A stretch of 64,000 nt of DNA from Pseudomonas aestuarii (GCF_027988105.1 NZ_JAQJZJ010000007.1:1-64000), one strand, 5' to 3'. Shown: positions 19,310 to 28,586, counted from the stretch's first letter. Notes: a model not told the origin generated them from the letters alone. Numbers and translations: made by a program.

Positions 19310-20374
19310 TCAAGGCGTTCGCCGCAGCGCGGCAACGCGCTTCGTGCGTTTATCCAGCAACTGACTCAGGCCGTGCATGAGCAGGGCGACGAACAACGCC
19401 AGAACCAGGCCAAACAGGACGTTGAGCAAACGCACCTCGGCAAGATGCCAATCCCGCGCGAGGCTTTCGGCGAGCAAGACGAAGCATACGGTGGTTTGCA
19501 GCACGAATAAGCCGTAGTGGTTGGCCTGAACGGCACGGCTGAGGGCGATCAGCGGCAGCAGGGTGGCGACCATCAGCGGCGGATCCTGCAGGCTATGCCC
19601 GAGTAAAATCAACAACCCCGCAGCAGCCAGGCTGGCCAAGCTCGATTGCAGGGCGCGTACCAGGCTGCCCTGGAATTCCAGTTGCAGTGTGGTAACCACG
19701 GTCAAGGTCAGCCAGTAGCCGCGTTCCAGGCCGGCCAGGTTGACGATCAGGCCGGCGAGCGAGAAGGCCAGGGTGCAGGCCAGCGCATGCAGGCGCCACT
19801 GCTGCTGCGGCAAGCGCTTGGCGTGGCGTTTGAGCACTTTGAGGAGGCTGACGAAGCGCGGCATGTACGGCCACATGCGCAGGCCATGCATGCCGCGCAG
19901 GCCGAACGCCAGGAGCATCACCCAGAGCCCGCCGAGGATGAACAGCATGGCAATGGCGAGCGGTTTATCCAGGTGGCCCAGGCCATGCTGGCCTTGGCCC
20001 AGGCACAGGCAGACAGCCAGGCCTATGCCGAGCTTGCCGGCCTCGCTGCCAAAGCGTTGCAGCCAGGCGAGCAAGAAGCCGAAGGCAGCGAACAGGCCCA
20101 TACTGGTCAGCGGATCGTTGGCCGCCCAGAAACCCAGGCCGGCACTGCAGGCGCCGAGCCCGATAAGCATCAACATGCGCAGCATGCCGAGGCGGTGCAG
20201 AGGGTTGGCCTGGGCGGCCTGAAAGGCGCCAACCGATGCCCAGAGAAAGCCCGGATGGCCACTGAACAAACCCAGTAACAGGGGCAGGGCGCAGCCGAAG
20301 CCGGCGACCATCGCCGGCCCCCAGGCCGGCGGACCGGCATGCCAGCTGAAGGTTTTGCGTAGAACGCTTTTCAT
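19310..20374 (-). CDS. FUSC family inner-membrane protein
   Basis: 354 residues with two sets of five to six hydrophobic helices around a basic cytosolic loop (residues ~165-200, RHAKRLPQQQWR). This is the FUSC/YccS-like arrangement found in aromatic acid and fusaric acid exporters. The second half carries the family motif RGYWLTLTVVTTLQ. The long cytosolic domain of full-size YccS/AaeB is absent. It follows the dGTPase gene by three bases on the same strand, so they are co-transcribed. The substrate is unknown. Confidence 0.8.
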   Translation of the reverse strand: MKSVLRKTFSWHAGPPAWGPAMVAGFGCALPLLLGLFSGHPGFLWASVGAFQAAQANPLHRLGMLRMLMLIGLGACSAGLGFWAANDPLTSMGLFAAFGFLLAWLQRFGSEAGKLGIGLAVCLCLGQGQHGLGHLDKPLAIAMLFILGGLWVMLLAFGLRGMHGLRMWPYMPRFVSLLKVLKRHAKRLPQQQWRLHALACTLAFSLAGLIVNLAGLERGYWLTLTVVTTLQLEFQGSLVRALQSSLASLAAAGLLILLGHSLQDPPLMVATLLPLIALSRAVQANHYGLFVLQTTVCFVLLAESLARDWHLAEVRLLNVLFGLVLALFVALLMHGLSQLLDKRTKRVAALRRTP

Positions 20375-20377
20375 GGG

Positions 20378-21709
20378 TTACACCGGACTCGAGCGTCCCG
20401 TCATTTCACGGGCCATTTCAGTAGCGTAGCTGTCGGTCATGCCGGCGATGAAGTCGATCATGCGCAGAAACGAGTTATACAGCGAACCGTGCGGATCCGG
20501 CGCATTGTTGCCGAGCAAGTCGAGGATGCGCCGGTGTTTGAACGAGGGTGTGCGCCCGCCATGCTGCTCCAGAGCGGCGCCACAAAAGGCATTGAGGAGG
20601 ATTTCCAGGGTGGTGTAGGCGCCGATCTCGTGCAGGGTCTTGCGCTTGTCCTGGAAAATCTTTTCCCGCGCCATGTCCTTGGCACTCTGCACGCAGCGCT
20701 TGGCAGTGCCGTGCATGTGCTCAACCAGATCGCCCTGCAACGTACCGGCAAGCAGGGCGTCCTGTTGCTCGACGAAGGCATGGGCAGCAGCATTGGTCAG
20801 GTGTTCGATGGCCTTGCCGCGCAGGATCGCCAACTTGCGCCGCTTGGAATCCTGCGGGCCAAGCTGGCGGTAGGTTTCCGGCAGGTCGTCACCGACCAGA
20901 TCGAGCAACAGTGCCTCGACTTCGCTGTAGTCGAGCAGCTCCATCTCCAGGCCATCTTCCAGATCGATCAGGCCATAGCAGATGTCGTCCGCCGCCTCCA
21001 TCAGATAGACCAGCGGGTGGCGCGCCCAGCGCTGTTCTTCCAGTTGCGGCAGGCCGAGCTTCTGGGCGATCTGTTCGAGCAGTGGCAGTTCGCTCTGGTA
21101 ACAGCCGAATTTGTGCTTCTTGTAGCCGAGCGCTTCGGCATGACGCGCAGTCCAGGGGTACTTCAGGTAGGTGCCGAGGGTCGCATAGGTCAGTCGCGTA
21201 CCGCCGTCGAACTGGTGGTATTCCAGTTGGGTGAGTACACGAAAGCCCTGAGCGTTGCCTTCGAAGCTGAGAAAGTCGCCGCGCTCGGCTGCGCTCATCG
21301 CATCCAGCCAGCCGCGCCCTGCGGCCTGCTGAAACCAGTGGCGAATGGCATCCTCGCCGGAATGACCGAATGGCGGGTTGCCGATGTCATGGGCCAGGCA
21401 CGCCGACTGCACGACCATGCCCAGATCGCTCGGCTCGCACCAGGCGGGCAGCTCGCTGCGAATCATTTCGCCGACGCGCATGCCCAGCGAGCGGCCGACG
21501 CAGCTGACTTCCAGCGAGTGGGTCAGGCGCGTGTGGATATGGTCGTTGCTCGACACCGGGTGTACCTGGGTCTTGCGTCCCAGGCGGCGAAAGGCGCCGG
21601 AGAAGATGATCCGGTCATGATCCTTGTGGAAGGGCGTGCGGCCCAATTCATCGGCGCTGTGCGTCGGTTTGCCGAGTCGTTCGCGGTTGAGCAGTGTTTG
21701 CCAGTCCAA
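20378..21709 (-). CDS. dgt: Deoxyguanosinetriphosphate triphosphohydrolase-like HD protein
   Basis: 443 residues, the usual length of the type 2 dGTPase-like family. The N-terminal motif [20 protein letters not shown] and the HD metal ligands are visible: H in [12 protein letters not shown] in [14 protein letters not shown], and a later Asp in [15 protein letters not shown]. These enzymes hydrolyse dGTP (some accept other dNTPs) to nucleoside and tripolyphosphate, acting on dNTP pools. It heads a two-gene unit with the FUSC gene. Confidence 0.93.
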   Translation of the reverse strand: MDWQTLLNRERLGKPTHSADELGRTPFHKDHDRIIFSGAFRRLGRKTQVHPVSSNDHIHTRLTHSLEVSCVGRSLGMRVGEMIRSELPAWCEPSDLGMVVQSACLAHDIGNPPFGHSGEDAIRHWFQQAAGRGWLDAMSAAERGDFLSFEGNAQGFRVLTQLEYHQFDGGTRLTYATLGTYLKYPWTARHAEALGYKKHKFGCYQSELPLLEQIAQKLGLPQLEEQRWARHPLVYLMEAADDICYGLIDLEDGLEMELLDYSEVEALLLDLVGDDLPETYRQLGPQDSKRRKLAILRGKAIEHLTNAAAHAFVEQQDALLAGTLQGDLVEHMHGTAKRCVQSAKDMAREKIFQDKRKTLHEIGAYTTLEILLNAFCGAALEQHGGRTPSFKHRRILDLLGNNAPDPHGSLYNSFLRMIDFIAGMTDSYATEMAREMTGRSSPV

Positions 21710-21823
21710 GGCCAGTCCTCGCCATTAAGTGGCAGATGGCCCTAGCTTCGGGGTTGCCGGGCTTTCCTGCAAGTATCCAGGCTTTGCAGGTGTCGCAGGG
21801 ATGGCATGCGGGCATTAGCGTGA

Positions 21824-21850
21824 CGCCACTCAACATGCCTTCGAGTGGCG
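21824..21850. repeat. Inverted repeat in the dgt-doxX intergenic region
   Basis: CGCCACTC (21824-21831) and GAGTGGCG (21843-21850) form a perfect 8-bp stem with an 11-base loop. The 323-base gap 21710-22032 between dgt and doxX otherwise holds only a smaller GCCG/CGGC stem followed by TTTT (about 21987-22014) just ahead of the doxX ribosome site. I cannot assign a promoter with confidence. Confidence 0.4.
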
Positions 21851-22032
21851 AAAGAGGGGGGCGTTGCTAAGATCAGATCAAGGTGCGAATGCAGGCATCC
21901 TGCCAGCTGGGGCTTGTTGCGTGAAAGCGTATCCAGCACATCTGCACCTCCCGCAACAGCGAATATCGGGTGATCCACTGAAGCAGGCCGTAAGCGTTCG
22001 CTAACGCGGCTTTTCTCAATAATGGAGGATGT

Positions 22033-22410
22033 ATGAATAATGCAATCGTCTTGGTCGCTCGGCTGCTTTTGGCCCATATTTTTCTGTTAGCCGGATTCAG
22101 CAAAATCACCGGTTATGCCGGTACCCAGGGCTATATGGAGAGTGTGGGGATCCCCGGCGCGCTGCTGCCGCTGGTGATCGCTTTGGAAATCGGCGGCAGC
22201 CTTGCACTGATCTTCGGTTTTCTCACCCGCTGGGCGGCGCTGGCAATGGCAGGCTTTTGTATAGCGGCCGCGGTGATTTTCCATCGTAACTTTGCCGAAC
22301 AGACGCAAATGATCATGTTCATGAAGAACCTCGCCATGGCTGGCGGATTTCTTCTGCTTTATGTGCAAGGTGCGGGCGCCTTCAGTGTCGATGCTCAGCG
22401 CGGTAAGTAG
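22033..22410 (+). CDS. DoxX family membrane protein
   Basis: 125 residues with four TM helices and the DoxX signature early on (LLLAHIFLLAGFSKITGYAGTQGYMES), later ALIFGFLTRWAALAM and a final helix LAMAGGFLLLYVQGAGAFS. Strong ribosome site GGAGG five bases before ATG. DoxX/YphA-type proteins are small inner-membrane proteins linked in several bacteria to redox stress, without a firm biochemical role. Confidence 0.9.
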   Translation: MNNAIVLVARLLLAHIFLLAGFSKITGYAGTQGYMESVGIPGALLPLVIALEIGGSLALIFGFLTRWAALAMAGFCIAAAVIFHRNFAEQTQMIMFMKNLAMAGGFLLLYVQGAGAFSVDAQRGK

Positions 22411-22620
22411 TTTGTGACCTGCTGCATGGGGCGCGCGGCTCACGTGAGCGTGGGCTGACCCGCTCGGCCAGTAGGCTGCCGTGATGCAGCAGACGACCAC
22501 GCGCTTCTTCGCGTGGGGTGTGCGAGCCCGGGACACCTCCTCGGCTTATGGACAGACAGTAAAACGCCGTAAAGTGCGGCGTAGGGTTCAGTCAGGCCAG
22601 AAGGTGGCCAAGCTGCATGC

Positions 22621-22956
22621 CTATGGGTTTTTTGCCTCGTTGCCAGTGCCTCGGGGCGGGTTGCGCCTGAGCAGTGGGAAGGCGATCAGGGCAATGCGCA
22701 GCCAGCGCCGCCAGTTGCCGCGGCGGATACCCAGCGTTGCCAGAAGCAGGGCGCCACCGGCGACCCAAAGTGGTGCGTTGCTGTTGCCCAGCTCTTCACG
22801 CCAATGGCTGGTGAAATACTGCGCCTGGCGCAGCGGCTGTAGCATTACCAGTGTTTCATGGCGCAGTTCCTGGCGATGCATCTCCAGGCGCAGGCGCAGC
22901 ATGGCTTTGCGCAACTCGCTGCGCGAGGCCTTGGCAGGTAGTTCAGGTAGGCTCAT
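22621..22956 (-). CDS. Small basic protein, third gene of a yqjD-yqjE-like unit
   Basis: 111 residues. The helical, charged N-terminal half (RSELRKAMLRLRLEMHRQELRHE) is followed by one hydrophobic segment (PLWVAGGALLLATLGI) and an Arg-rich end. The ATG at 22956 overlaps the stop of the holin-like gene (ATGA), so it is translationally coupled. The earlier in-frame start is rejected because it would lie inside that gene. Position and composition recall YqjK of the E. coli yqjD-yqjE-yqjK operon. Function unknown. Confidence 0.75.
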   Translation of the reverse strand: MSLPELPAKASRSELRKAMLRLRLEMHRQELRHETLVMLQPLRQAQYFTSHWREELGNSNAPLWVAGGALLLATLGIRRGNWRRWLRIALIAFPLLRRNPPRGTGNEAKNP

Positions 22957-23348
22957 GGCAGCAGTTGCTCGCGGTCGCGGGCCAGTTCTTCGAGGCTGGC
23001 GCTGAACGGTGGAGGGGCATTGCGCAGCTGTGCCAGCAGGCGCAGCAGGCAAATCAGCAGACCCAGGGTATAAGCCGCGCACAGCAGGATGATTACGGTC
23101 AGTCGATGGCTATCCCAGAAACTGATCAGCAGCGCAGCGGACAGGCCAACCATCAGCAGCAAGCCAAATACCAGGCTCAGACTCGCCAGTACCAGCAGGC
23201 GAAGTGTATGGCTTTGCTGTTCTTTCAACTCTTCGCCAAACAGCGCGATATGGCCATGCAATAAGCCGAGCAGGGCGCCGGCAAAACGCCGCGGCGAGCC
23301 GCCGCGGCTTGGTGTGGCAGGTGGTGTGGCTTCCATGTCTTCTCTCAT
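22953..23348 (-). CDS. Phage-holin-like / YqjE family membrane protein
   Basis: 131 residues with two adjacent TM helices (~50-75 and ~80-105) preceded by an amphipathic helix (HIALFGEELKEQQSHTLRLL). This is the pattern of the Phage_holin_3_6 / YqjE family, which despite its name is an ordinary chromosomal envelope protein. ATG at 23346-23348 overlaps the upstream stop by one base; an alternative start at 23336 gives 127 residues. It is the middle gene of a tightly coupled three-gene unit. Confidence 0.82.
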   Translation of the reverse strand: MREDMEATPPATPSRGGSPRRFAGALLGLLHGHIALFGEELKEQQSHTLRLLVLASLSLVFGLLLMVGLSAALLISFWDSHRLTVIILLCAAYTLGLLICLLRLLAQLRNAPPPFSASLEELARDREQLLP

Positions 23349-23665
23349 CAGCGCCGGGTGATCAGCATGCCCAGCAGCAAGCCGATGGCGGCAGCCACGC
23401 CCAGAGTCTGCCAGGGATGGCTCTGCACATAACCCTCGGTTGCCTGGACTGCAGCCTTGCCACGCTCGCGTAGCGAGTCTTCTGCATTGTGCAAGGTGGA
23501 GCGGGCACGGCCGAGGCTGGTGCGAATCTGTTCGCGCAGCTCTTCGGCTTGCTCGCCAACCAGGCTGGCCGAATGTTGCAGCAATTTCTCGGTGTCGCTA
23601 ACCAGTGCCTGAAATTCGTTGAGCAGTTCATCCTGGCTTGTGGCGTTGGCGTTATTACGAGGCAT
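23348..23665 (-). CDS. DUF883 (YqjD/ElaB-like) membrane-anchored protein
   Basis: 105 residues from the ATG at 23665 (AAGGAG upstream). A long amphipathic coiled coil (LLNEFQALVSDTEKLLQ onward) is followed by VQSHPWQTLGVAAAIGLLLGMLITRR, the C-terminal membrane anchor typical of ElaB/YqjD/YgaM. E. coli homologues bind ribosomes and tether them to the inner membrane in stationary phase. It is the first gene of the unit with the YqjE-like and YqjK-like genes. Confidence 0.88.
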   Translation of the reverse strand: MPRNNANATSQDELLNEFQALVSDTEKLLQHSASLVGEQAEELREQIRTSLGRARSTLHNAEDSLRERGKAAVQATEGYVQSHPWQTLGVAAAIGLLLGMLITRR

Positions 23666-23783
23666 CGAGTTTCTCCTTGAACGGTGTTGTTCAGTGTTCA
23701 GTGTAAGAGCTTCGAGTGTGGTGTGCAGATTGGGTTCCTTTTTTATATGGCAGGGCGGTTTCGCCTGTGGATCGATCGAGTAC

Positions 23784-23799
23784 TGGTACAGCGCTTGCA
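23784..23799 (+). promoter_or_regulatory. Candidate sigma54 promoter for amt
   Basis: TGGTAC, five bases, TTGCA matches the -24/-12 pattern (consensus TGGCAC-N5-TTGC) with the required 12-base GG-to-GC spacing and one mismatch. It would give a leader of about 250 bases before amt. A partial NtrC-like dyad (TGCA..GGTGCG) overlaps it, but the match is poor. The remainder of the 393-base gap 23666-24058 shows no gene. Confidence 0.45.
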
Positions 23800-24058
23800 T
23801 TGTGCTGGTGCGCACTTTTCGCCTGACGCTCCTTTATGGGGCTCCCCAGGGGGCGGCCTGGATGGCTTTGTGCATTTGTAAGTCTCTAATAACTATAGAT
23901 TAAATACCTTTTGTGCGGTTTTGAGTGGGGCTGTTTTACTGCCCTGTATGACTGTGCTGCATGGAGTGGGTCGTTTGTTATGCCACCAGATGGTGCGCAT
24001 GAGTTAGCTGGCGACCCCCTTTGGTGCGTCTTCCCTAACCACGGAGTTTTCTTCGCTG

Positions 24059-25267
24059 ATGGACAACATCAATAGTGCTGTGGAAACCCTGATTCACGGC
24101 TCCAATACCCTGTTTATCCTCCTTGGTGCGGTCATGGTGCTGGCCATGCACGCCGGCTTCGCCTTTCTCGAGGTGGGAACGGTGCGCCAGAAGAACCAGG
24201 TCAACGCCTTGTCGAAGATAATCTCCGACTTCGCCGTTTCAGCCCTGGCCTATTTCTTTATAGGCTATTGGGTTGCCTATGGCGTGACTTTCCTCGAACC
24301 GGCGAGCGTGCTGACCGAAGGCAACGGTTATGCCTTGGTCAAGTTCTTCTTTCTGATGACTTTCGCCGCCGCGATTCCGGCGATCATCTCCGGTGGAATA
24401 GCTGAGCGCGCCAGGTTTGGTCCGCAACTGTGCGCCACTATGCTAATCGTGGCCTTTGTCTACCCGTTCTTCGAGGGCGTGATCTGGAACGGCAACTACG
24501 GCATTCAGGATTGGATTGCGGCGCAGTTCGGTGCGCCTTTCCATGACTTCGCCGGCTCGGTGGTGGTGCATGCGATGGGCGGGTGGCTGGCCCTGGGGGC
24601 GGTGTTGTTGCTGGGGCGACGTAACGGGCGTTATCGCGATGGCAAATTGGTGGCGTTCGCACCGTCGAATATTCCCTTTCTCGCCCTGGGCTCATGGATC
24701 CTGATCATCGGCTGGTTCGGCTTCAACGTGATGAGTGCGCAGACCCTGGGCAGCGTCAGCGGCCTGGTGGCGGTCAATACGCTGATGGCGATGGTCGGCG
24801 GTACCGTGGCGGCCTTGCTGGTCGGGCGCAATGACCCGGGCTTTCTGCACAACGGTCCGTTGGCCGGACTGGTGGCGGTATGTGCCGGCTCTGACCTGAT
24901 GCACCCGGTCGGCGCGCTGGCTACCGGCGCCATCGCCGGGGCCCTGTTCGTCTGGGCGTTCACCGCGACCCAGGTCAAATGGAAGATCGACGACGTACTC
25001 GGCGTCTGGCCGTTGCACGGTTTGTGCGGCGTGTGGGGCGGCATCGCCTGCGGGATCTTCGGTCAGCAGGCCTTGGGCGGCCTGGGTGGTGTCAGCCTGA
25101 GCAGTCAGTTGGTCGGCACCGCGCTCGGTGTGGTGGTGGCGTTGCTTGGTGGCTTGCTGGTGTATGGCGCGCTCAAGGCGCTGGTCGGCATCCGTTTGGG
25201 TCAGGAAGAAGAGTTCAATGGCGCCGACTTGTCGATCCACAAGATCGGCTCGGTCAGCGAAGACTGA
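24059..25267 (+). CDS. amt: Ammonium transporter, Amt family
   Basis: 402 residues with 11 TM helices. The pore residues of Amt proteins are present: FHDFAG with its conserved Asp, twin histidines in VVVHAMGG and VWPLHGLCG, and the RxRF-type ISGGIAERARFG segment. It conducts ammonium/ammonia across the inner membrane. No glnK gene sits upstream, unlike the classical glnK-amtB pair, so this is probably an additional Amt paralogue. It may be nitrogen regulated through the sigma54-like promoter at 23784. GGAG lies 12 bases before the ATG, a rather long spacing. Confidence 0.95.
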   Translation: MDNINSAVETLIHGSNTLFILLGAVMVLAMHAGFAFLEVGTVRQKNQVNALSKIISDFAVSALAYFFIGYWVAYGVTFLEPASVLTEGNGYALVKFFFLMTFAAAIPAIISGGIAERARFGPQLCATMLIVAFVYPFFEGVIWNGNYGIQDWIAAQFGAPFHDFAGSVVVHAMGGWLALGAVLLLGRRNGRYRDGKLVAFAPSNIPFLALGSWILIIGWFGFNVMSAQTLGSVSGLVAVNTLMAMVGGTVAALLVGRNDPGFLHNGPLAGLVAVCAGSDLMHPVGALATGAIAGALFVWAFTATQVKWKIDDVLGVWPLHGLCGVWGGIACGIFGQQALGGLGGVSLSSQLVGTALGVVVALLGGLLVYGALKALVGIRLGQEEEFNGADLSIHKIGSVSED

Positions 25268-25287
25268 TCGAAGACGCTCCAATACGC

Positions 25288-25316
25288 AAAAAGCCCGCTC
25301 GATGAGCGGGCTTTTT
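25288..25316. terminator. Bidirectional intrinsic terminator between amt and porin gene
   Basis: AAAAAGCCCGCTC, loop GAT, GAGCGGGCTTTTT: a 13-bp perfect stem with A- and T-tracts on either side. It can terminate both amt and the convergent porin gene. Confidence 0.92.
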
Positions 25317-25330
25317 GTTTCCAGCCAGGC

Positions 25331-26584
25331 TTAAAGCAGCGGGATGCTGTAGCTAACGATCAGGCGGTTCTCGTCGAGGTCGCCGCCGGTGGCGGCCGCA
25401 TTGCTGCGCACCATGGCATTACGCCAGCGCACACCGAGGTTTTTCAGCGGGCCTTCCTGCACGGTGTAGCTGATGTCCAGGTCGCGCTCCCATTCCTTGC
25501 CGTCGCGCCCGCCTGCCCCGGTAAAGTCCTCACCGGTTACATAACGAACAAAGGCTGCCAGGCCGGGTACGCCATAGGCGGCGAAATTGATGTCGTAGCG
25601 CGCCTGCCAGGACTTCTCGTCCTTGCGGGTGAAGTCGAGGATCTGCAGGTAGTTGACGATGTAGGGGTCGGTCTCATTGAGGAAGGGGAAAGCGTTGTCT
25701 CCACCGACGTCCTGATAGCCCAGGCGGAAGGTGTGTGCACCCAAGCCGGCCCAGAGGTTGACCGAGGTCAGGTCGTTATCCAGCTTGCCACCGAGTTTCT
25801 TGCCATTGTCCTGGGAGTCGAAGTACGCCAGGTTGGCGCCGAGCTTCCAGTCGCCGAGCGGCTGGATGTGGACCAGGTTGTAAAGCTTCTGGTCGTAGAT
25901 GTCTTGCAGCTCGCCGTACCACAGGCCGACCGTGGTATTGCCACCGTTGAACTTGTAATCGCCGCCGGCGAAGTTGTAACGGTCGCTTTCGCCGCTGACG
26001 TTGCTGGCCCTGATGTCCTGACTGTCGGTGGAATTGCGGAAATTCACCTCGCGCAGCTGGCCACCATTGAGGCTCAGGCCATCGATTTCCTGGGAAGTGA
26101 TCATGCCGCCGTTGAATACCTGGGGCAGCAAGCGAGAATCGCCGGAGGAGACGATTGGCAGTTTTGGCATCAGGCCACCGACCTTGGCCACGGTCTTCGA
26201 CATTTTCACTTTGAGCGCCGCGGTGGCCTCGGAGTATTCGTCCGGGCCTTCGTCGCCAAAGCCATTGGGCAGCAGGTTGGTGCCGGCGCGCTCGTCCGAC
26301 GAGTCGAGTTTCAGGCCCAGGCCGGCATAGGCATCCAGGCCGAAGCCGACGGTGCCCTCGGTAAAGCCGGACTCGGCTTTGAAGATAAAGCCCTGCGCCC
26401 ACTCCTCACGTTTGGATTGCTGCGCTGCGGTGCTATTGCGCAGGTCGCGATTCAGGTAGAAGTTGCGCAGCTGCAGGCTGGCGGTGCTGTCCTTGATGAA
26501 CTCGGCGTGAGCCAGGGACGGCAGGGTGAGGCTGGCGCCCAGGGTGGCGAGGGCCACTGCTTGGGCGAGGCGCGTCTTACTCAT
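25331..26584 (-). CDS. OprD-family outer-membrane porin
   Basis: 417 residues from the ATG at 26584 (GGAGACAATAATA spacing). The signal peptide ends SLAHA. The mature part starts with the family pattern FIKDSTASLQLRNFYLNRD, has a beta-barrel of alternating strands, a GGMITSQEIDGLSLNGGQL segment and the C-terminal aromatic-rich strands ending YSIPLL. OprD-type porins are specific channels for small organic acids or amino acids. The position next to this set of neighbours resembles that of opdQ in P. aeruginosa, but I do not assign that name on sequence. The substrate is unknown. Confidence 0.92.
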   Translation of the reverse strand: MSKTRLAQAVALATLGASLTLPSLAHAEFIKDSTASLQLRNFYLNRDLRNSTAAQQSKREEWAQGFIFKAESGFTEGTVGFGLDAYAGLGLKLDSSDERAGTNLLPNGFGDEGPDEYSEATAALKVKMSKTVAKVGGLMPKLPIVSSGDSRLLPQVFNGGMITSQEIDGLSLNGGQLREVNFRNSTDSQDIRASNVSGESDRYNFAGGDYKFNGGNTTVGLWYGELQDIYDQKLYNLVHIQPLGDWKLGANLAYFDSQDNGKKLGGKLDNDLTSVNLWAGLGAHTFRLGYQDVGGDNAFPFLNETDPYIVNYLQILDFTRKDEKSWQARYDINFAAYGVPGLAAFVRYVTGEDFTGAGGRDGKEWERDLDISYTVQEGPLKNLGVRWRNAMVRSNAAATGGDLDENRLIVSYSIPLL

Positions 26585-26841
26585 TATTATTGTCTCCAGG
26601 GTGGTGTGCGGACCGGCTCGTGACCGACCTGTTACGGCATTGCGGAATAAACCACGAGCGGGTCGGGCCATCCTTTAGACATTAGTCGGCAGGCTCGATC
26701 AATCAGGAGCTTGGGTGTGACTGGCGAGTCAGCTTGGGTGATGGTCCCAGCGTTCGTGAGTGCTGGGGCCACGGGTGGTGAGTCAGGGGACGCTCTCCCC
26801 CTGGCCCTGGCCGCCGCTGGTCGGTCAGCGTCCGCCGCCGC

Positions 26842-26868
26842 TCAAGTTTGCCGGTGAGCGGCCGTCAA
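26842..26868 (+). promoter_or_regulatory. FliA (sigma28) promoter
   Basis: TCAAGTTT, 11 bases, GCCGTCAA: nearly identical to the Pseudomonas flagellar sigma factor consensus TCAAGTTT-N11/12-GCCGATAA (7 of 8 or better in each box, correct spacing). It ends 31 bases before the ATG of the DUF5610 gene. The rest of the 315-base gap 26585-26899 shows no gene. Confidence 0.7.
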
Positions 26869-26899
26869 CCGAGTAGACATTCTGCTCTGGTACTTCGTC

Positions 26900-28039
26900 A
26901 TGAACCCTCTTGGTCCGCTTGCTTCTTCAGCTTCACGTTCGTCGCTGCTGAACACCCCGACAGCCATGCGCAATGAAGCCTTCGCGCAGCAGACCCTGGC
27001 CAATCGTCTGGCCGAGCGGCTCGGTCTGGAGCCGGATGCGTTAAGTGGCAAGCGCGATGCCTTCAGCCCGGAAAAGGTCGCCTCGGTGGTTCTCGGATTT
27101 ATCGGGCAGCGCCTGGAGAGGGAAGAGGCCGCTGGCGCCGACCCTGCCAAGCTGCAAGCGCTAATGACCCAGGCCCGCGATGGCGTGGAAAAAGGCTTTG
27201 CCGAGGCGCGCAAGATTCTCGATGGTCTGGGCGTGTTGCAAGGCAAGGTGGCGGCCGATATCGACGACACCTATCAGCGCATTCAGGATGGCCTGGGCGA
27301 CCTCGGAAAACGCTTTGACCCGGCCGCGCTAGAGGCTGCCGGCAGTACCCGGGTCACTGCCTCCAGCGAACGAACTGCCGCCGTCGCGCAAACCTTCGAA
27401 ATGGCCGTGACCACCCGCGATGGCGATCGCCTGCGCATCTCCATCGCTCAGGCTTCGGCTAGCTGGTCGCAAACCAGGGTTGCCGCCACCAGCGATGGCA
27501 ATGCTGCTGCATTGGTTGCCAGCCATCAGTCCGGCAGCGTGCAGATCGGTGCCTGGCAGGTCAGCGTCGAAGGTGAGCTGGACGAGCAGGAGCGCGCGGC
27601 CCTGGGCAAGCTGTTCGGCCAGGTGCAGGACCTCTCCGATAAATTCTATGCTGGCGATCTGGCGGGGGCTTTCGATCGCGCCATAGCGTTGGACATGGAT
27701 GGCGAACAGCTGGCCTCGATGTCCCTGCGCCTGACCCAGAGCAGTGTGCGCCAGGCCACTGACACCTACAGCGCCGTGGCCGAGCAGGGCGGTCAGGCGG
27801 CCAGTGCGGTCAATACCTCGCTGATTGATTATGCCAAGGGCCTATTAGAGGCGTTGCGTAACGTCGATAACCTGCTTGAGGGTGGACGCAATGGCTTGCA
27901 GGAACTGCTCAAGGGCGGTTTTTCCCTGGACCCGCGTCACGACCTGGCACACCTGGAAAAGGCCGAACGACTCAACAGTCGCTTGCTTGATGGTTTGCAA
28001 GGATTGCTCGACCCTGCAGCGCTATCGACCGCAGGCTGA
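26900..28039 (+). CDS. DUF5610 domain protein, probably in the motility regulon
   Basis: 379 residues, no signal peptide or TM. The N-terminal part carries the DUF5610 pattern (NRLAERLGLEPDALSG, SPEKVASVVLGFIGQRL, GVEKGFAEARKILDGLG). A central beta-rich region (~165-220) and a helical C-terminal half follow. Function is not known to me. A near-consensus FliA promoter directly upstream and a cheV gene 550 bases downstream suggest a link to flagella or chemotaxis. That link is inference. Confidence 0.78.
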   Translation: MNPLGPLASSASRSSLLNTPTAMRNEAFAQQTLANRLAERLGLEPDALSGKRDAFSPEKVASVVLGFIGQRLEREEAAGADPAKLQALMTQARDGVEKGFAEARKILDGLGVLQGKVAADIDDTYQRIQDGLGDLGKRFDPAALEAAGSTRVTASSERTAAVAQTFEMAVTTRDGDRLRISIAQASASWSQTRVAATSDGNAAALVASHQSGSVQIGAWQVSVEGELDEQERAALGKLFGQVQDLSDKFYAGDLAGAFDRAIALDMDGEQLASMSLRLTQSSVRQATDTYSAVAEQGGQAASAVNTSLIDYAKGLLEALRNVDNLLEGGRNGLQELLKGGFSLDPRHDLAHLEKAERLNSRLLDGLQGLLDPAALSTAG

Positions 28040-28127
28040 CGCCCGCTCCCAAGGATCAGGTGTGCCGCGGCCTCGCGTCGACAGGGCGCAGTGCTAGACT
28101 GCAAGTCCCTATTGAGGAGGCCTGTGG

Positions 28128-28364
28128 ATGCTCCCAGAATGCCAACTGTTCGGTACCCTTGGCTGTCATTTATGTGATGTTGCCGAGGCAATGCTGATGC
28201 CTTTCGTCGAACATGGTTTGCAGGTCGAACTGATCGACATCGTCGAGCGCGAAGACTGGGTCGAGCGCTATGCCCTGCGCATCCCCGTATTGCGTCGCTG
28301 TGATACCGGGGCCGAGCTCAACTGGCCATTCGAGGCCGAGCAGGTTGTAGAGCTCTTGCGCTGA
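28128..28364 (+). CDS. Small glutaredoxin-like (DUF836) protein
   Basis: 78 residues, thioredoxin-fold size. LFGTLGCHLCDVAE places a CxxC at residues 13-16 after the first strand. The later RIPVLRR has the cis-Pro expected in glutaredoxin folds. GAGGAGG precedes the ATG. DUF836 proteins are presumed redox proteins of unknown target. No obvious operon partner. Confidence 0.88.
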   Translation: MLPECQLFGTLGCHLCDVAEAMLMPFVEHGLQVELIDIVEREDWVERYALRIPVLRRCDTGAELNWPFEAEQVVELLR

Positions 28365-28586
28365 GGGTTTAGTTCCGGTGCCGGCGGTCGATAACGATCC
28401 AGCCGGTCCCGATGGCCCACGCACTTCAGTGGCCCGATCGGGTTGCGTCCCTCGCCTTCGGCAGCAGGGGTGAGCGCTGCTCTGGCCTGTTGCGAGGAGG
28501 CTGCGGCTAGGGTCGACGTGGCGAGCAGGGCTCAACTGTTAAGCTTTGAGCATGTTAAAGCCTGAATAAATTGCGGAGGATGGTTG

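Noticed and set aside
22953..23348. Holin-like gene as evidence of prophage
   Set aside because: It belongs to the YqjE chromosomal family and sits in a yqjD-yqjE-type unit. No phage genes are near.
23981..24000. CCACC-AGAT-GGTGCG as an NtrC site upstream of amt
   Set aside because: The half-site spacing is four instead of five and the left half lacks the TGC. It also lies downstream of the proposed promoter.
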